Notes under the pieces: generated by a model
What the model was told of the DNA's origin: nothing
What the model saw: only the letters and a program-made list of their open reading frames with translations
The model's database searches: none
Position numbers and translations under genes: made by a program
Part shown: piece by piece, positions 39,384 to 49,351 of the stretch
How positions within the stretch are numbered: the first letter of the stretch is position 1
Layout of the letters: every line of letters starts with the position of its first letter
NCBI RefSeq assembly: GCF_001188955.3
Contig: NZ_JPRF03000001.1
Location: 806,001-870,000, forward strand
Length of the DNA stretch: 64,000 nt
DNA from: Kitasatospora aureofaciens
GTDB lineage: Bacteria > Actinomycetota > Actinomycetes > Streptomycetales > Streptomycetaceae
Direction of reading: 5' to 3'

Positions 39384-41321
39384 ATGACCGTGACCGAGGA
39401 CGCCCCGATCACCGGCCTCAGCCGACTGATCGCCGACCGGGCCGCCGCCCGGCCGGACGCCGCCGCCCTCCTCGCACCCGACCGGACCCCGCTCACCTAC
39501 CGGGCGCTCGCGGAGCGGACCGAGGAGATCGGGCAGGCGCTGAACACCTTCGGAATCGGCCGCCCCCACCGGGTCGCCCTGGTGCTGCCCAACGGCCCCG
39601 ACCTCGCCACCGCGTTCCTCGGCACGGCCGCGTACGCCCAGAGCGCCCCGCTCAACCCCGCCTACCGGGAGCAGGAGTTCGCGTTCTACCTCGCCGACAT
39701 GCGGGCCGACGCCCTGCTGATCGAGGCCGGCGACGACTCGCCCGCCGTGGCGGTCGCCCGTGAACTCGGCCTCCGGGTCATCGAGCTCAGCTCCCGGCCC
39801 GGCACTCCCGCGGGCGTCTTCGAGCTGCACTGCGCTGACCGGGGCACACCGGTCGCCGCCACCGACGGCGGCCCCGCCGGTCCCGAGGAGACCGCGCTGA
39901 TCCTGCACACCTCCGGTACCACCGACCGGCCCAAGCTCGTCCCGCTCACCCACGCCAACCTGCACGTCGCCGCCCGCAACACCGGCGCCGCCTTCGCCCT
40001 CGACGAGCGGGACCTCTGCCTCAACCCGATGCCCCTGTTCCACGCCCACGGCCTGACCAGCACCCTGCTGGCCACCCTGGTCCGCGGCGCAGGCATCGTC
40101 TGCACCCCCGGCTTCAGCGACACCGGCTTCTACAGCTGGCTGGAGCAGTTCCGGCCGACCTGGTACACCGCCGTGCCCGCCATGCACCAGGCCCTGCTGT
40201 CCGTGGCCGACGACCACCGCGAGGTCCTCGCCGCCAGCCGGCTCCGGTTCATCCGCTCCGCCTCCGCGCCGTTGCCCGGCCCGACCCTCACCGCGCTGGA
40301 GGAGGCCTTCCACGCGCCGGTCATCGAGGCGTACGGCATGACCGAGGCCGGCTCGTTGGTCACCAGCAACCCGCTGCCGCCCGGCCGGCGCAAGCTCCGC
40401 TCGGTCGGCCTGCCGGTCGGCGGCCCGGTCGCCGTGCTCGACAAGGCCGGACACCCCGTACCGGTCGGCGAGTCCGGCGAGATCGCCATCCGCGGCGCCA
40501 ACGTGATGGCCGGCTACGAGGCCAACCCGGAGGCCAACTCCCTTGCCTTCACAAACGGTTGGCTGCGCACCGGCGACGAGGGGCGACTCGACGAGGACGG
40601 CTACCTGTACGTGGTCGGGCGCAGCAAGGAGATCATCAACCGCGGCGGCTCCAAGGTCGCCCCGGTCGAGATCGACGACGCCCTGGCCGGCCACCCCACC
40701 GTCAAACTCGCCGTGGCGTTCGGCGTCCCGCACCCCACCCTCGGCGAGGACGTCGCGGTGGCCGTCGTCCCGCGGCCCGGCGCCCTGGTCGTCGAGCGGG
40801 ACCTGCGCGAGTACGCCCGGGAGCGGCTCGCCGACTTCAAGGTCCCCAGCCGGGTGTTCGTCGTCGACGACGTCCCGCGCAGCCCCACCGGCAAGGTGCA
40901 GCGCCTGCGGCTCGCCGAACGCCTGGCCACTGCCGCCGCCGCTGCCGCCGCCGCGTCCGGCCACCGGGCCGCCCCCGCCGACCCGCTGGCCCGGCGGATC
41001 GCCGCCGTCTGGGCCGAGGTGCTCGGCACCGAGGAGTTCGGCACCGAGGACAACTTCTTCGACCTGGGCGGCAACTCGCTGCTCCTCAAGCGCGTCGCCG
41101 CCCGGCTCGGCGAACAACTCGGCCGGGACGTACCGTTCCTGACGCTGACCATGTGCCCGACCGTCGAGACCCTCGCCGCCCACCTGGCCGAGGAGCGCGG
41201 CGGGAGCGATGGTCCCGGCGCCGCCGCCCCCGATGCCCGGGACCGGCTCGACCGCGGCCGCGACCGGCTGCGCCGCCAGCTCGACCGACGACGGGCCGGC
41301 GCGCGGAAGGAGAACAGCTGA
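39384..41321 (+). CDS. FadD-type AMP ligase fused to a carrier protein (loading module)
   Basis: 645 residues. Residues 1-520 are an acyl-CoA synthetase-like ANL domain (HTSGTTDRPKLVPLTHANLH near residue 175; EAYGMTEAGSLV; GWLRTGDEGRLDEDGYLYVVGR; Lys504 in SPTGKVQRLRL). A short poly-Ala linker and a carrier domain follow (about 535-610) with Ser565 in FFDLGGNSLLLKRV. The C-terminus is basic. The layout is that of a PKS loading module that activates a carboxylic acid and hands it to the next protein. Its stop overlaps the PKS start by one base. Confidence 0.9.
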   Translation: MTVTEDAPITGLSRLIADRAAARPDAAALLAPDRTPLTYRALAERTEEIGQALNTFGIGRPHRVALVLPNGPDLATAFLGTAAYAQSAPLNPAYREQEFAFYLADMRADALLIEAGDDSPAVAVARELGLRVIELSSRPGTPAGVFELHCADRGTPVAATDGGPAGPEETALILHTSGTTDRPKLVPLTHANLHVAARNTGAAFALDERDLCLNPMPLFHAHGLTSTLLATLVRGAGIVCTPGFSDTGFYSWLEQFRPTWYTAVPAMHQALLSVADDHREVLAASRLRFIRSASAPLPGPTLTALEEAFHAPVIEAYGMTEAGSLVTSNPLPPGRRKLRSVGLPVGGPVAVLDKAGHPVPVGESGEIAIRGANVMAGYEANPEANSLAFTNGWLRTGDEGRLDEDGYLYVVGRSKEIINRGGSKVAPVEIDDALAGHPTVKLAVAFGVPHPTLGEDVAVAVVPRPGALVVERDLREYARERLADFKVPSRVFVVDDVPRSPTGKVQRLRLAERLATAAAAAAAASGHRAAPADPLARRIAAVWAEVLGTEEFGTEDNFFDLGGNSLLLKRVAARLGEQLGRDVPFLTLTMCPTVETLAAHLAEERGGSDGPGAAAPDARDRLDRGRDRLRRQLDRRRAGARKENS

Positions 41322-44300
41322 TGGAGCAGAGCGTCGACACGACCGGCCTGGAGATCGCCGTCATCGGCCTCGCCTGCCGCTTCCCCGGCGCCGACGGCCC
41401 CGAGCAGTACTGGGAGAACCTGCGCAGCGGGACCGAGTCGATCACCTTCTTCACCCCCGGGGAACTCGCCGCCCAGGGCGTCCCCGAGGCTCTGCGCAAC
41501 GACCCCGACTACGTCGCCGCCCAGGGCGTCCTGGCGGACGCCGACCGCTTCGACGCCGACTTCTTCGGCATGAGCCCGAAGGAAGCCGACCTGATGGACC
41601 CCCAGCACCGGGTGCTGCTGCGGTGCGCCTGGGAGGCCCTGGAGGACGCCGGCCACGACCCGCTCGCGGTGCCCGGGCCGGTCGGGGTGTACGCGGGCAC
41701 CTACTACAACAGCTACGTCGACCACGTGGACGGCCGGATCGACGGCGAGGACCCCGGGGAGGTGTTCGCCCGGAACCTCGCCAACGAGAAGGACTTCCTG
41801 GCCACCCGGATCGCCTACAAGCTCGACCTGTCCGGCCCCGCCCTCACCGTCCAGTCCGCCTGCTCCACCTCCCTGGTCGCCGTGCACCTGGCCTGCCAGG
41901 CGCTGCTCGGCGGGGCCTGCGACACCGCGCTCGCGGGCGGCGCGACCGTCCGCGCCCACCAGCACCAGGGCTACCTGTTCCAGCCCGGCGGGATCTTCTC
42001 CGCCGACGGCCACTGCCGGCCCTTCGACGCCACCGCGCAGGGCACCGTCGCCGCCAACGGCGCGGGCATGGTGGTGCTCAAGCGGCTGGAGGACGCGCTC
42101 GCCGACGGCGACCCGATCCGGGCCGTGATCAAGGGCTCGGCGGTCGGCAACGACGGTGCCCGGCGGATCGGCTTCACCGCCCCCGGCGTGGCAGGCCAGG
42201 CCAGGGTGATCCGCGCCGCCCTCGACACCGCCGACGTCGACCCGGCCACCATCGGCTACGTCGAGACGCACGGCAGCGGCACCCCGCTCGGCGACCCGAT
42301 CGAGATCGAGGCCCTGACCCAGGTCTTCCGGGGCCTGGCCCCCGGCAGCTGCGCGATCGGCGCCGTCAAGGGCAACATCGGCCACACCCACGCCGCCGCG
42401 GGCGTCGCCGGGCTGATCAAGACGGTGCTGGCGCTCCAGCACCGGCAGATCCCGCCGAGCCTGCACTTCGACGTCCCCAACCCGGCCATCGACTTCGACG
42501 CCGTCCCGTTCCGGGTCAACACCCGGCTCACCGACTGGCCGGCCGGCCCCGGACCGCGCCGGGCCGGCGTCAGCTCCTTCGGCATGGGCGGTACCAACGC
42601 CCACGTCGTGCTCGAGGAGGCCCCCGCGCCAGCCCGCCGCGAACCCGGACGTGCCCGCGTCCTGCTGCCCATCACCGCCCGCACCGCCACCGCCCTGGAG
42701 GCCGCCACCGACCGCCTTGCCGACCGCCTCGACGGCGCCGGCGCCCCCGACCTGGCCGGTACGGCCCGCACCCTGCAGACCGGCCGCCGCCACTACGGCC
42801 ACCGCCGCTTCCTGATCGCCGAGTCCGCCGCCGAGGCCGCCCGCGCCCTGCGCGAGCGCGCCCCGAACGCCGTCCGCACCGGCCACCACGACGGAACCCC
42901 CCGTCAGGTCGCCTTCGTCCTTCCCGGACTCGGCGAGCAGCGCATCGGCATGGGCCGCGAACTCCACGCCACCGAACCGGTGTTCCGCGCCGCCCTGGAC
43001 CGCTGCGCCGAAGGCTTCCGCCCGCACCTCGGCATCGACCTGCGCGAGCTGCTGCACCCCGCCGGGGCACCGGACACCGCGCCCGCCGGCCCCGACCTGC
43101 GCCGGATGCTGCGCGGCGGCCCGGCCGCCGCCGAGCGCACCGAGCTCGACCGCACCCGCTACGCGCAGCCCGCGACCTTCGCCGTCGAGTACGCACTGGC
43201 CCGGCTCTGGGAGTCCTGGGGGGTGCGGCCGAGCGCGCTGATCGGCTACAGCATCGGCGAGTACACCGCCGCGCACCTGGCCGGCGTCCTCTCGCTGGAC
43301 GACGCCCTGAAGCTGGTCGCGCACCGCGCCCGGCTGATCGACGGCCTGCCGGCCGGGGCGATGCTGGCCGTGCCGCTGCCCGAGGAGCGCGTCCTCGCCC
43401 TGCTGGACGACGGCCTCTCACTGGCCGCCGTCAACGGGCCCGCGCTGTGCGTGGTGGCCGGCACCACCGAGGCGGTCGCCGCACTGGAGGCCCGGCTCGC
43501 CGCGGACGGCGTCGCCGCCCGGCAGTTGCAGACCACCCACGCCTTCCACTCGCACCTGATGGACCCGATCGTGGCGGAGTTCGCCGAGCTGGCCGCCGGG
43601 GTCACCCTCCAACCGCCGACCGTCCCGTACGTCTCCAACGTCACGGGAGACTGGGCCGACGCCGACCTGGTCACCGACCCGGCGTACTGGGTGCGGCACC
43701 TGCGCCGGCCGGTGCGCTTCGCCGACGGCATCGGCCGGCTGTGGCAGCAGCCCGGGCGGGTCCTGCTGGAGACCGGCCCCGGCCAGTCCCTGACCAGCCT
43801 GGCCCTGCAGCTGCGGCCCGCCTCCGCCGCGCCGGGGGTCGCCGTCGCCTCCATGCCGGGCCGCTTCGACCGGCAGGGCGAGGAGCGGTTCCTGCTGAAC
43901 ACCGCCGGAGGGCTGTGGGCCGCCGGCGTGGACCTGGACTGGTCCGCCGTCAGCGGCGGCAACGCCGCGGCCAGGGTCGCCCTGCCGCCGTACCCGTTCG
44001 AGGAGACCCGGCACTGGATCGACCCGGCGCCCCGGAAGGCCGCGCCCTCGCTCGCCCGGCGGGCGGACCTCTCGGACTGGTTCCACACCCCCGTCTGGGA
44101 GTCGCTGCCGCCCCGCCCGGCGGCCACCGCGCCCGCGGCCGGGAGCTGGCTGCTGTTCAGCGACGAGGAGGGCATCGGCGAGGCGCTCGCCGCCCGGTTG
44201 CGCGCCGACGGCCACCGCGTCACCACCGTCCGGGCGGGCCAGGGCTGGCGTGAACTCGCCGACGGCAGCTATGAGTTGGCGCCCGGCAGTGCTGCAGACC

Positions 44301-46927
44301 ACCGGCGCCTGGTCGAACGGATCACCGACGGCGGCGGGCTGCCCGACCGGATCGTCCACCTGTGGAGCGTCGGCCCGCGCCGCCCCGCCGAGGAGACCCT
44401 GGAACGAGGCTTCCACAGCCTGCTCCGGCTCGACCAGGCCCTCACCGCCGCTGCCCCCGGCGCCGCGCTGGACCTCACCGTGGTCTCCAGCGACGCCTTC
44501 GCGGTCCTCGGCACCGAGCCCGTCGCCCCGGAGAAGGCCACCGTCACCGGGCCGGCCCTGGTCCTGCCGCTGGAACAGCCCGACACCGTCTGCCGGGCCG
44601 TCGACCTGTCCCTGCCGCCCGGCCGCGGCTGGACACCGGAGGACACCGAACTCCTCTACGCCGAACTACTCGACGAGCCGGCCCGGCCGCTCACCGCCCT
44701 GCGCGGCCGCCGCCGCTGGGAGCGCACCCACCGGCCGGTCCGGGTGGAGGCCGCCGCGGACGGCCGCACCCCGCTGCGCGAGAACGGCGTCTACCTGATC
44801 ACCGGCGGCTTCGGCGGTGTCGGCCTCTCGCTGGCCCGCCACTTCGCCGCGGCCGTCGGCGCCCGGCTCGTCCTGGTCGGCCGCACCGCGCTGCCGCCCC
44901 GCGAGAGCTGGGACGCCCTGCTCGCCGACGACCACCGGGGCGGCGCGGCGGGGGAGCGGATCCGGGCCGTCCTGGAACTCGAAGGGCTCGGCGGGCAGGT
45001 GATGACGGCGGCCGCCGACGTCATCGACTCCGAGGCCATGCACCGGATCGTCGACGAGGCGGTGCGGCGGTTCGGCGCCGTCCACGGGATCGTGCACGCC
45101 GCGGGCGTCCCGGCCGCCGGGCTCGCCCAGCTCAAGACCGCCGAGGCCGCCGACCGGGTGCTCGACCCCAAGGTCCGCGGCGGCCTGGTGGTCGACGCGC
45201 TCGCCCGGCGGCTCGCCCCCGACTTCACCGTCCACTGCTCCTCCAGCCTCGCCCTGACCGGCGGCGTCGGGCAGATCGACTACGTCGCGGCCAACGCCTT
45301 CCTGGACGCCCTGGCCCAGCACAACGAGGCCGTCGGCGGCCCGCGCACCGTGTCGGTGAACTGGGACGGCTGGCAGGAGGTCGGGATGGCCTTCCGCACC
45401 ATCGGCGCCGGCGCCGACCGGCCCGCCGACGGCCGTACCGGCCCCGTCGACCACCCGCTGCTCGACGCCTGCCTGCGCGACGACGAGGCCGTCGCCGTCT
45501 ACTCCGTCGCACTCAGCGTCGCCACCTCCTGGCTGATCGACGAGCACCGGATGGCGGGCAACGCCGTCGTCCCCGGCACCGGCCACCTGGAACTCGCCCG
45601 GGCCGTCCACGAGCACCAGAGCGGGGACGCCCGGGCCGTGCTCGAGGAGGTCACCTTCCTCTCCCCGGTGGTCATCGGTGAGGACCAGCAGCGCGAGCTG
45701 CGGGTCGTCCTGGACAAGCGGCACACCCCGCCGCGCTTCGCCGTGGTCAGCCGGGAGACAGGTGCCACCGGTGCCGGTCCGGCCGAGGAGGACGGCTGGC
45801 AGGTCCATGTGACCGGCTCCGTCGGCCCCGTCGGCGAGGACACCGCCCCGCGCCGCCGCCACGACGTCGCCGAGCTGATCGCCCGCGCCGGCATGCGCGA
45901 CCTCGGCGCCGTCACCCACACCGGCCCGATGGGCTTCGGCCCGCGCTCCCGCTGCTTGCGCCGGGTGCACCTCGGCGAGAAGGAGGCGCTGGCCGAACTC
46001 GAACTGCCCGCCGAGTTCGGCGAGGACCTGGAGCGGATCGCCCTCCACCCCTCGCTGCTCGACCTCGGCGCGGGCTTCCACGGCATGAACCTCGCCGAGG
46101 AGTTCCGCATCCCGCTCAGCTACGGCCGCCTCACCCTGCTCGCCCCGCTGCCGCGCCGGATCTACAGCCACCACCGCTTCCACGAGGCGGACCGCCGCGG
46201 CAAGGAGACCTTCACCGCGGACTTCACGCTGCTGGACGAGACCGGACTGGAGACCGTCCGGGTCGAGGACTTCGTCCTCAAGCGCGTCGCCGACCTGGAG
46301 ACCCGACTCGAAGCGCTGCGCGACGGCACCTCCCGAGAGACCGCCGCCTACCGCTTCCCGCCCGCGGCGACCACCGCCCCCGGACGGCCGGGCGAGGCCG
46401 GACCGCTGCGCGACCACCTGGACCAGGGCATCCGGCCCGCCGAGGGCGTCGAGGCGCTGCTGCGGCTGCTCGCCGCCGGACTCGGCCCGCAGGTCGCCGT
46501 GGTCGCCAAGGACCTGGACGCGGTGTTCGCCGACATCCGCGCCCAACGGGTGGGCGCCCCGGCGGACGGCCCGGCGGGCGACACCGCCGTCCACCCGCGC
46601 CCCGGCATCCTCACCGCGTACACCGAGCCCAGGGACGGCACCGAGACCGCGCTGGCCCGGCTGTGGGCGGAACTGCTCGGGCTGGAACGCGTCGGCGTGC
46701 ACGACGAGTTCTTCGAACTCGGCGGCCACTCGCTGCTCGGCCTCCAGCTCGCGGCGCGGATCCGGCGCCGGTTCGGCGTCGACCTGCCGCTGAACGCCCT
46801 CTTCGAGACGCTGACCGTGGCGGAGCAGGCCGCCGCGCTCCGTCGACGCCTCGACACCGAACCGACGATCGGCGCCGCGGGGGAGACGACCCCGGCCGAA
46901 CAGAAGCGGAGCACTGCAGATGTCTGA
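41321..46927 (+). CDS. Type I polyketide synthase module, KS-AT-KR-DH-ACP order
   Basis: 1868 residues. KS (10-430): Cys181 in SACSTSL, His317 in ETHGSGT, His355 in GNIGHTHAAA. AT (545-840): Ser644 in GYSIGEY and HAFH at 740-743, the malonyl-type motif. KR (1150-1370): nucleotide loop TGGFGGVG at 1161-1168 and Tyr1321 in QIDYVAANAF. DH (1400-1660): His1409 in HRMAGNAVVPG and Asp1581 in HPSLLDLGAGF. Carrier domain (1770-1845): Ser1804 in ELGGHSLLG. KR before DH is the reverse of the common actinobacterial order. All catalytic residues are present, so keto groups could be reduced and dehydrated. There is no ER or thioesterase. It may act once or repeatedly. Confidence 0.93.
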   Translation: MEQSVDTTGLEIAVIGLACRFPGADGPEQYWENLRSGTESITFFTPGELAAQGVPEALRNDPDYVAAQGVLADADRFDADFFGMSPKEADLMDPQHRVLLRCAWEALEDAGHDPLAVPGPVGVYAGTYYNSYVDHVDGRIDGEDPGEVFARNLANEKDFLATRIAYKLDLSGPALTVQSACSTSLVAVHLACQALLGGACDTALAGGATVRAHQHQGYLFQPGGIFSADGHCRPFDATAQGTVAANGAGMVVLKRLEDALADGDPIRAVIKGSAVGNDGARRIGFTAPGVAGQARVIRAALDTADVDPATIGYVETHGSGTPLGDPIEIEALTQVFRGLAPGSCAIGAVKGNIGHTHAAAGVAGLIKTVLALQHRQIPPSLHFDVPNPAIDFDAVPFRVNTRLTDWPAGPGPRRAGVSSFGMGGTNAHVVLEEAPAPARREPGRARVLLPITARTATALEAATDRLADRLDGAGAPDLAGTARTLQTGRRHYGHRRFLIAESAAEAARALRERAPNAVRTGHHDGTPRQVAFVLPGLGEQRIGMGRELHATEPVFRAALDRCAEGFRPHLGIDLRELLHPAGAPDTAPAGPDLRRMLRGGPAAAERTELDRTRYAQPATFAVEYALARLWESWGVRPSALIGYSIGEYTAAHLAGVLSLDDALKLVAHRARLIDGLPAGAMLAVPLPEERVLALLDDGLSLAAVNGPALCVVAGTTEAVAALEARLAADGVAARQLQTTHAFHSHLMDPIVAEFAELAAGVTLQPPTVPYVSNVTGDWADADLVTDPAYWVRHLRRPVRFADGIGRLWQQPGRVLLETGPGQSLTSLALQLRPASAAPGVAVASMPGRFDRQGEERFLLNTAGGLWAAGVDLDWSAVSGGNAAARVALPPYPFEETRHWIDPAPRKAAPSLARRADLSDWFHTPVWESLPPRPAATAPAAGSWLLFSDEEGIGEALAARLRADGHRVTTVRAGQGWRELADGSYELAPGSAADHRRLVERITDGGGLPDRIVHLWSVGPRRPAEETLERGFHSLLRLDQALTAAAPGAALDLTVVSSDAFAVLGTEPVAPEKATVTGPALVLPLEQPDTVCRAVDLSLPPGRGWTPEDTELLYAELLDEPARPLTALRGRRRWERTHRPVRVEAAADGRTPLRENGVYLITGGFGGVGLSLARHFAAAVGARLVLVGRTALPPRESWDALLADDHRGGAAGERIRAVLELEGLGGQVMTAAADVIDSEAMHRIVDEAVRRFGAVHGIVHAAGVPAAGLAQLKTAEAADRVLDPKVRGGLVVDALARRLAPDFTVHCSSSLALTGGVGQIDYVAANAFLDALAQHNEAVGGPRTVSVNWDGWQEVGMAFRTIGAGADRPADGRTGPVDHPLLDACLRDDEAVAVYSVALSVATSWLIDEHRMAGNAVVPGTGHLELARAVHEHQSGDARAVLEEVTFLSPVVIGEDQQRELRVVLDKRHTPPRFAVVSRETGATGAGPAEEDGWQVHVTGSVGPVGEDTAPRRRHDVAELIARAGMRDLGAVTHTGPMGFGPRSRCLRRVHLGEKEALAELELPAEFGEDLERIALHPSLLDLGAGFHGMNLAEEFRIPLSYGRLTLLAPLPRRIYSHHRFHEADRRGKETFTADFTLLDETGLETVRVEDFVLKRVADLETRLEALRDGTSRETAAYRFPPAATTAPGRPGEAGPLRDHLDQGIRPAEGVEALLRLLAAGLGPQVAVVAKDLDAVFADIRAQRVGAPADGPAGDTAVHPRPGILTAYTEPRDGTETALARLWAELLGLERVGVHDEFFELGGHSLLGLQLAARIRRRFGVDLPLNALFETLTVAEQAAALRRRLDTEPTIGAAGETTPAEQKRSTADV

Positions 46928-47789
46928 CATCCACACGGTCGGCGTGGTCGGCGCCGGGGTCATGGGCACCGGCCTGGCCCAGGCGCTCGCCCAGACCGGC
47001 CACCGGGTCCTGCTCGTCGACCGGACGAAGGAGATCCTCGCCGCCGCCGAGCGGACCATCGCCCAGGGCCTGCGCTTCGGCAGGGTACTGGGCGCCAAGG
47101 GCCCCAAGGAGGACCGGCGGACCGTCCTCGGGCGGATCGGCCTCACCACCGACTACGAGGGCTTCGACCAGGCCGACTTCGTGATCGAGAACATCACCGA
47201 GGACTGGGGCCTGAAGAAGGGCGTCTACGAGCGCCTGGACGCGGTCTGCCCGGAGCGCACCGTGTTCGCCGCCAACACCTCCGTCATCCCGATCACCCGG
47301 ATCGGTGCGGCCACCTCCCGCCCCGACCGGGTGCTCGGCATGCACTTCATGAACCCCGTCCCGCTCAAGCCGACCGTGGAGATGATCCGCGGCCACCACA
47401 CCTCCGCCGCGACCGTGGACACCGCCCGCACCCTGCTGTCCCAACTGGGCAAGGAGGGGATCCTGGTGGAGGACTCGCCGGGGTTCGTCACCAACCGGGT
47501 CCTGATGCTCACCGTGAACGAGGCCGTCTACCTGGTCCACGAGGGCGTGGCCGGCGCCGAGGAGGTCGACCGGATCTTCAAGACCTGCTTCGGCCACACC
47601 ATGGGCCCGCTGGAGACCGCCGACCTGATCGGCCTGGACACCATCCTGCAGTCCGTCGAAGGCCTCTACACCGCGTTCAGCGACAGCAAGTACCGGCCGT
47701 GCCCGCTGCTGGTCCGGATGGTCGACGCCGGCCTGCTCGGCCGCAAGAGCGGCCAGGGCTTCTACAACTACGCCACCACCCTGGCCTGA
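46920..47789 (+). CDS. 3-hydroxyacyl dehydrogenase (FkbK-like) for hydroxymalonyl-ACP
   Basis: 289 residues. The NAD-binding Rossmann motif is VGVVGAGVMGTGLAQALAQ, followed by VIENITEDWGLKKGVYERL, NTSVIPITRIG, and MHFMNPVPLKPTVEMI with the catalytic His, then ILVEDSPGFVTNRVL. It belongs to the hydroxybutyryl-CoA dehydrogenase family. With the ACP, acyl-CoA dehydrogenase and FkbH homologue just downstream it forms the known route from a glyceryl-ACP to hydroxymalonyl-ACP; its step is oxidation of the C3 alcohol. It overlaps the PKS gene by 8 nt. Confidence 0.92.
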   Translation: MSDIHTVGVVGAGVMGTGLAQALAQTGHRVLLVDRTKEILAAAERTIAQGLRFGRVLGAKGPKEDRRTVLGRIGLTTDYEGFDQADFVIENITEDWGLKKGVYERLDAVCPERTVFAANTSVIPITRIGAATSRPDRVLGMHFMNPVPLKPTVEMIRGHHTSAATVDTARTLLSQLGKEGILVEDSPGFVTNRVLMLTVNEAVYLVHEGVAGAEEVDRIFKTCFGHTMGPLETADLIGLDTILQSVEGLYTAFSDSKYRPCPLLVRMVDAGLLGRKSGQGFYNYATTLA

Positions 47790-47800
47790 CCGTACGCATC

Positions 47801-47822
47801 AGCCCCAGCCCCAGCCCCAGCC
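47801..47822 (+). repeat. AGCCCC hexamer microrepeat
   Basis: Three AGCCCC units plus a partial fourth lie in the 71-bp gap before the small ACP gene, the longest gap but two inside the operon. It is a slippage-prone simple repeat with no assigned role. Confidence 0.8.
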
Positions 47823-47860
47823 GCACCCGGCACCCGAACGAGAAGAAGGAAACGCCCGCC

Positions 47861-48130
47861 ATGACGACGGCCGACCACAAGCCGCAGATCCTCGCCTTCC
47901 TCGCCCAGTTCTTCGGCGAGCACCGCCTCACCGACGACGAGGACATCTTCGCCACCGGATTCGTCAACTCGCTCTTCATCATGCAGCTGGTGCTGTTCGT
48001 CGAGGGCGAGTTCGACATCACCGTGGACGACGACGACCTGGAGATGGCCAACTTCAACACCGTGCGCGCCATCGACGCGCTGGTCACCCGCAAGCGCGCC
48101 GCCGTCGGCGCCGCCGCGCAGCACTCCTGA
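47861..48130 (+). CDS. Acyl carrier protein for the hydroxymalonyl unit (FkbJ-like)
   Basis: 89 residues. Ser37 in GFVNSLFIMQLVLFVEGEF is the phosphopantetheine site, with Asn before Ser as in other carriers of FkbJ type. The acidic C-terminal half (DITVDDDDLEMANFNTVRAIDALV) is typical. AGAAGAAGGAA gives a ribosome-binding site. It should carry the glyceryl and then the hydroxymalonyl group. Confidence 0.9.
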   Translation: MTTADHKPQILAFLAQFFGEHRLTDDEDIFATGFVNSLFIMQLVLFVEGEFDITVDDDDLEMANFNTVRAIDALVTRKRAAVGAAAQHS

Positions 48131-48178
48131 CCCTCCCGTGACCTCCCCGACCGCAGAGACGAGGAGAGAGAGGGACCG

Positions 48179-49351
48179 ATGGCCATCAGAGTTCAACTGA
48201 CCGAGCGCCAGGCCGCGGCGCGGGAGGAGTACGAGTCCTTCACCCGGCAGGCCGTCGCCCCGCACGCGGACGCCTGGGACCGTGCCGAACGCCTCCCCGA
48301 GGAGTTCCTCGAGGAGTTCGCCGCCCGCGGCCTGCTGGGCGCCGCCGTCCCGGCCGGGTACGGCGGCGCCGAACTGGACCCGATCACCTTCGGCCTGCTC
48401 AACGAGGAACTCGGCCGCGGCTGCTCGTCCGTGCGCAGCCTGGTCACCGTGCACGGCATGGCCTCGTACGCCGTCGCCCGGTGGGGCGGCGACCGCCAGC
48501 GCGAGCACTGGCTGCCGAGGTTCGCCACCGGCGGGGCGATCGGAGCCTTCGCGCTCACCGAGCCCGGCGCCGGCAGCGACGTCAAGGCCCTGCGCACCAC
48601 TGCCCGGCGCACCGACGACGGCTTCCGGCTCACCGGCCAGAAGCGCTGGATCACCTTCGGCCAACGCGCCGACGTGTACCTGCTGTTCGCCCGACTGGAC
48701 GGCCGGGAAGCCGCCTTCCTGGTGCCCCGGGACGCGCCCGGGCTGACCGTACGGCCGGTCACCGGGATGCTCGGCACCAAGGCCTCGATGCTCGCCGAAC
48801 TCAGCCTGGTGGACTGCCTGGTGGCCCCCGAGGCGCTGCTCGGCCGCCCCGGCTTCGGCCTGGCCGCCGTCGCCGCCAGCGCGCTCGAGCTCGGCCGCTA
48901 CAGCGTCGCCTGGGGCTGCGTCGGCCTCGCCCAGGCCTGCCTGGACGCCTCCCTCGACCACGCCGACCGGCGGGAGACCTTCGGCGTCCGGCTGCGCGAC
49001 CACCAGCTGGTCCAGCGGATGATCGCCGACATGGCCACCGGCACCGCCGCCGCCCGGCTGCTCTGCCAGCAGGCCGGCTGGCTGCGGCAGGACCGCTCCA
49101 CCGAGAGCCTGCACGCCACCTGGCTCGCCAAGTACCACGCCTCCCGCACCGCGTTCCGCTCCGCCTCGGACGCCGTCCAGGTGCACGGCGCCCAGGGCTG
49201 CGGCGACGGCCACCCCGTCCAGCGCTACCTGCGGGACGCCAAGGTCATGGAGATCATCGAGGGCAGCACCGAACTCCAGCAGACCACCATCGCCGAATCC
49301 GCCTACCACTCCCGAACCCGCACCACCCCCACCGAAAGGGTGACGGCATGA
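48179..49351 (+). CDS. Acyl-CoA dehydrogenase (FkbI-like) for hydroxymalonyl-ACP
   Basis: 390 residues. A complete ACAD: FALTEPGAGSDVKALRTTA (flavin contacts), KRWITFGQRADVYLLFARL, GRRETFGVRLRDHQL-like block (DRRETFGVRLRDHQLVQRM), VHGAQGCGDGHPVQRYLRDAKVMEIIEGSTELQQTTIAE, with the catalytic Glu of the I-E-G-S-T block in place, unlike the two ACAD-like proteins earlier in the cluster. It would take glyceryl-derived ACP intermediates on to hydroxymalonyl-ACP. The ATG follows GAGAGAGAGGGA; the stop overlaps the next ATG. Confidence 0.92.
   Translation: MAIRVQLTERQAAAREEYESFTRQAVAPHADAWDRAERLPEEFLEEFAARGLLGAAVPAGYGGAELDPITFGLLNEELGRGCSSVRSLVTVHGMASYAVARWGGDRQREHWLPRFATGGAIGAFALTEPGAGSDVKALRTTARRTDDGFRLTGQKRWITFGQRADVYLLFARLDGREAAFLVPRDAPGLTVRPVTGMLGTKASMLAELSLVDCLVAPEALLGRPGFGLAAVAASALELGRYSVAWGCVGLAQACLDASLDHADRRETFGVRLRDHQLVQRMIADMATGTAAARLLCQQAGWLRQDRSTESLHATWLAKYHASRTAFRSASDAVQVHGAQGCGDGHPVQRYLRDAKVMEIIEGSTELQQTTIAESAYHSRTRTTPTERVTA

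Noticed and set aside
39078..41183. 701-codon minus-strand frame opposite the FadD-carrier gene
   Set aside because: Antisense shadow without domains.
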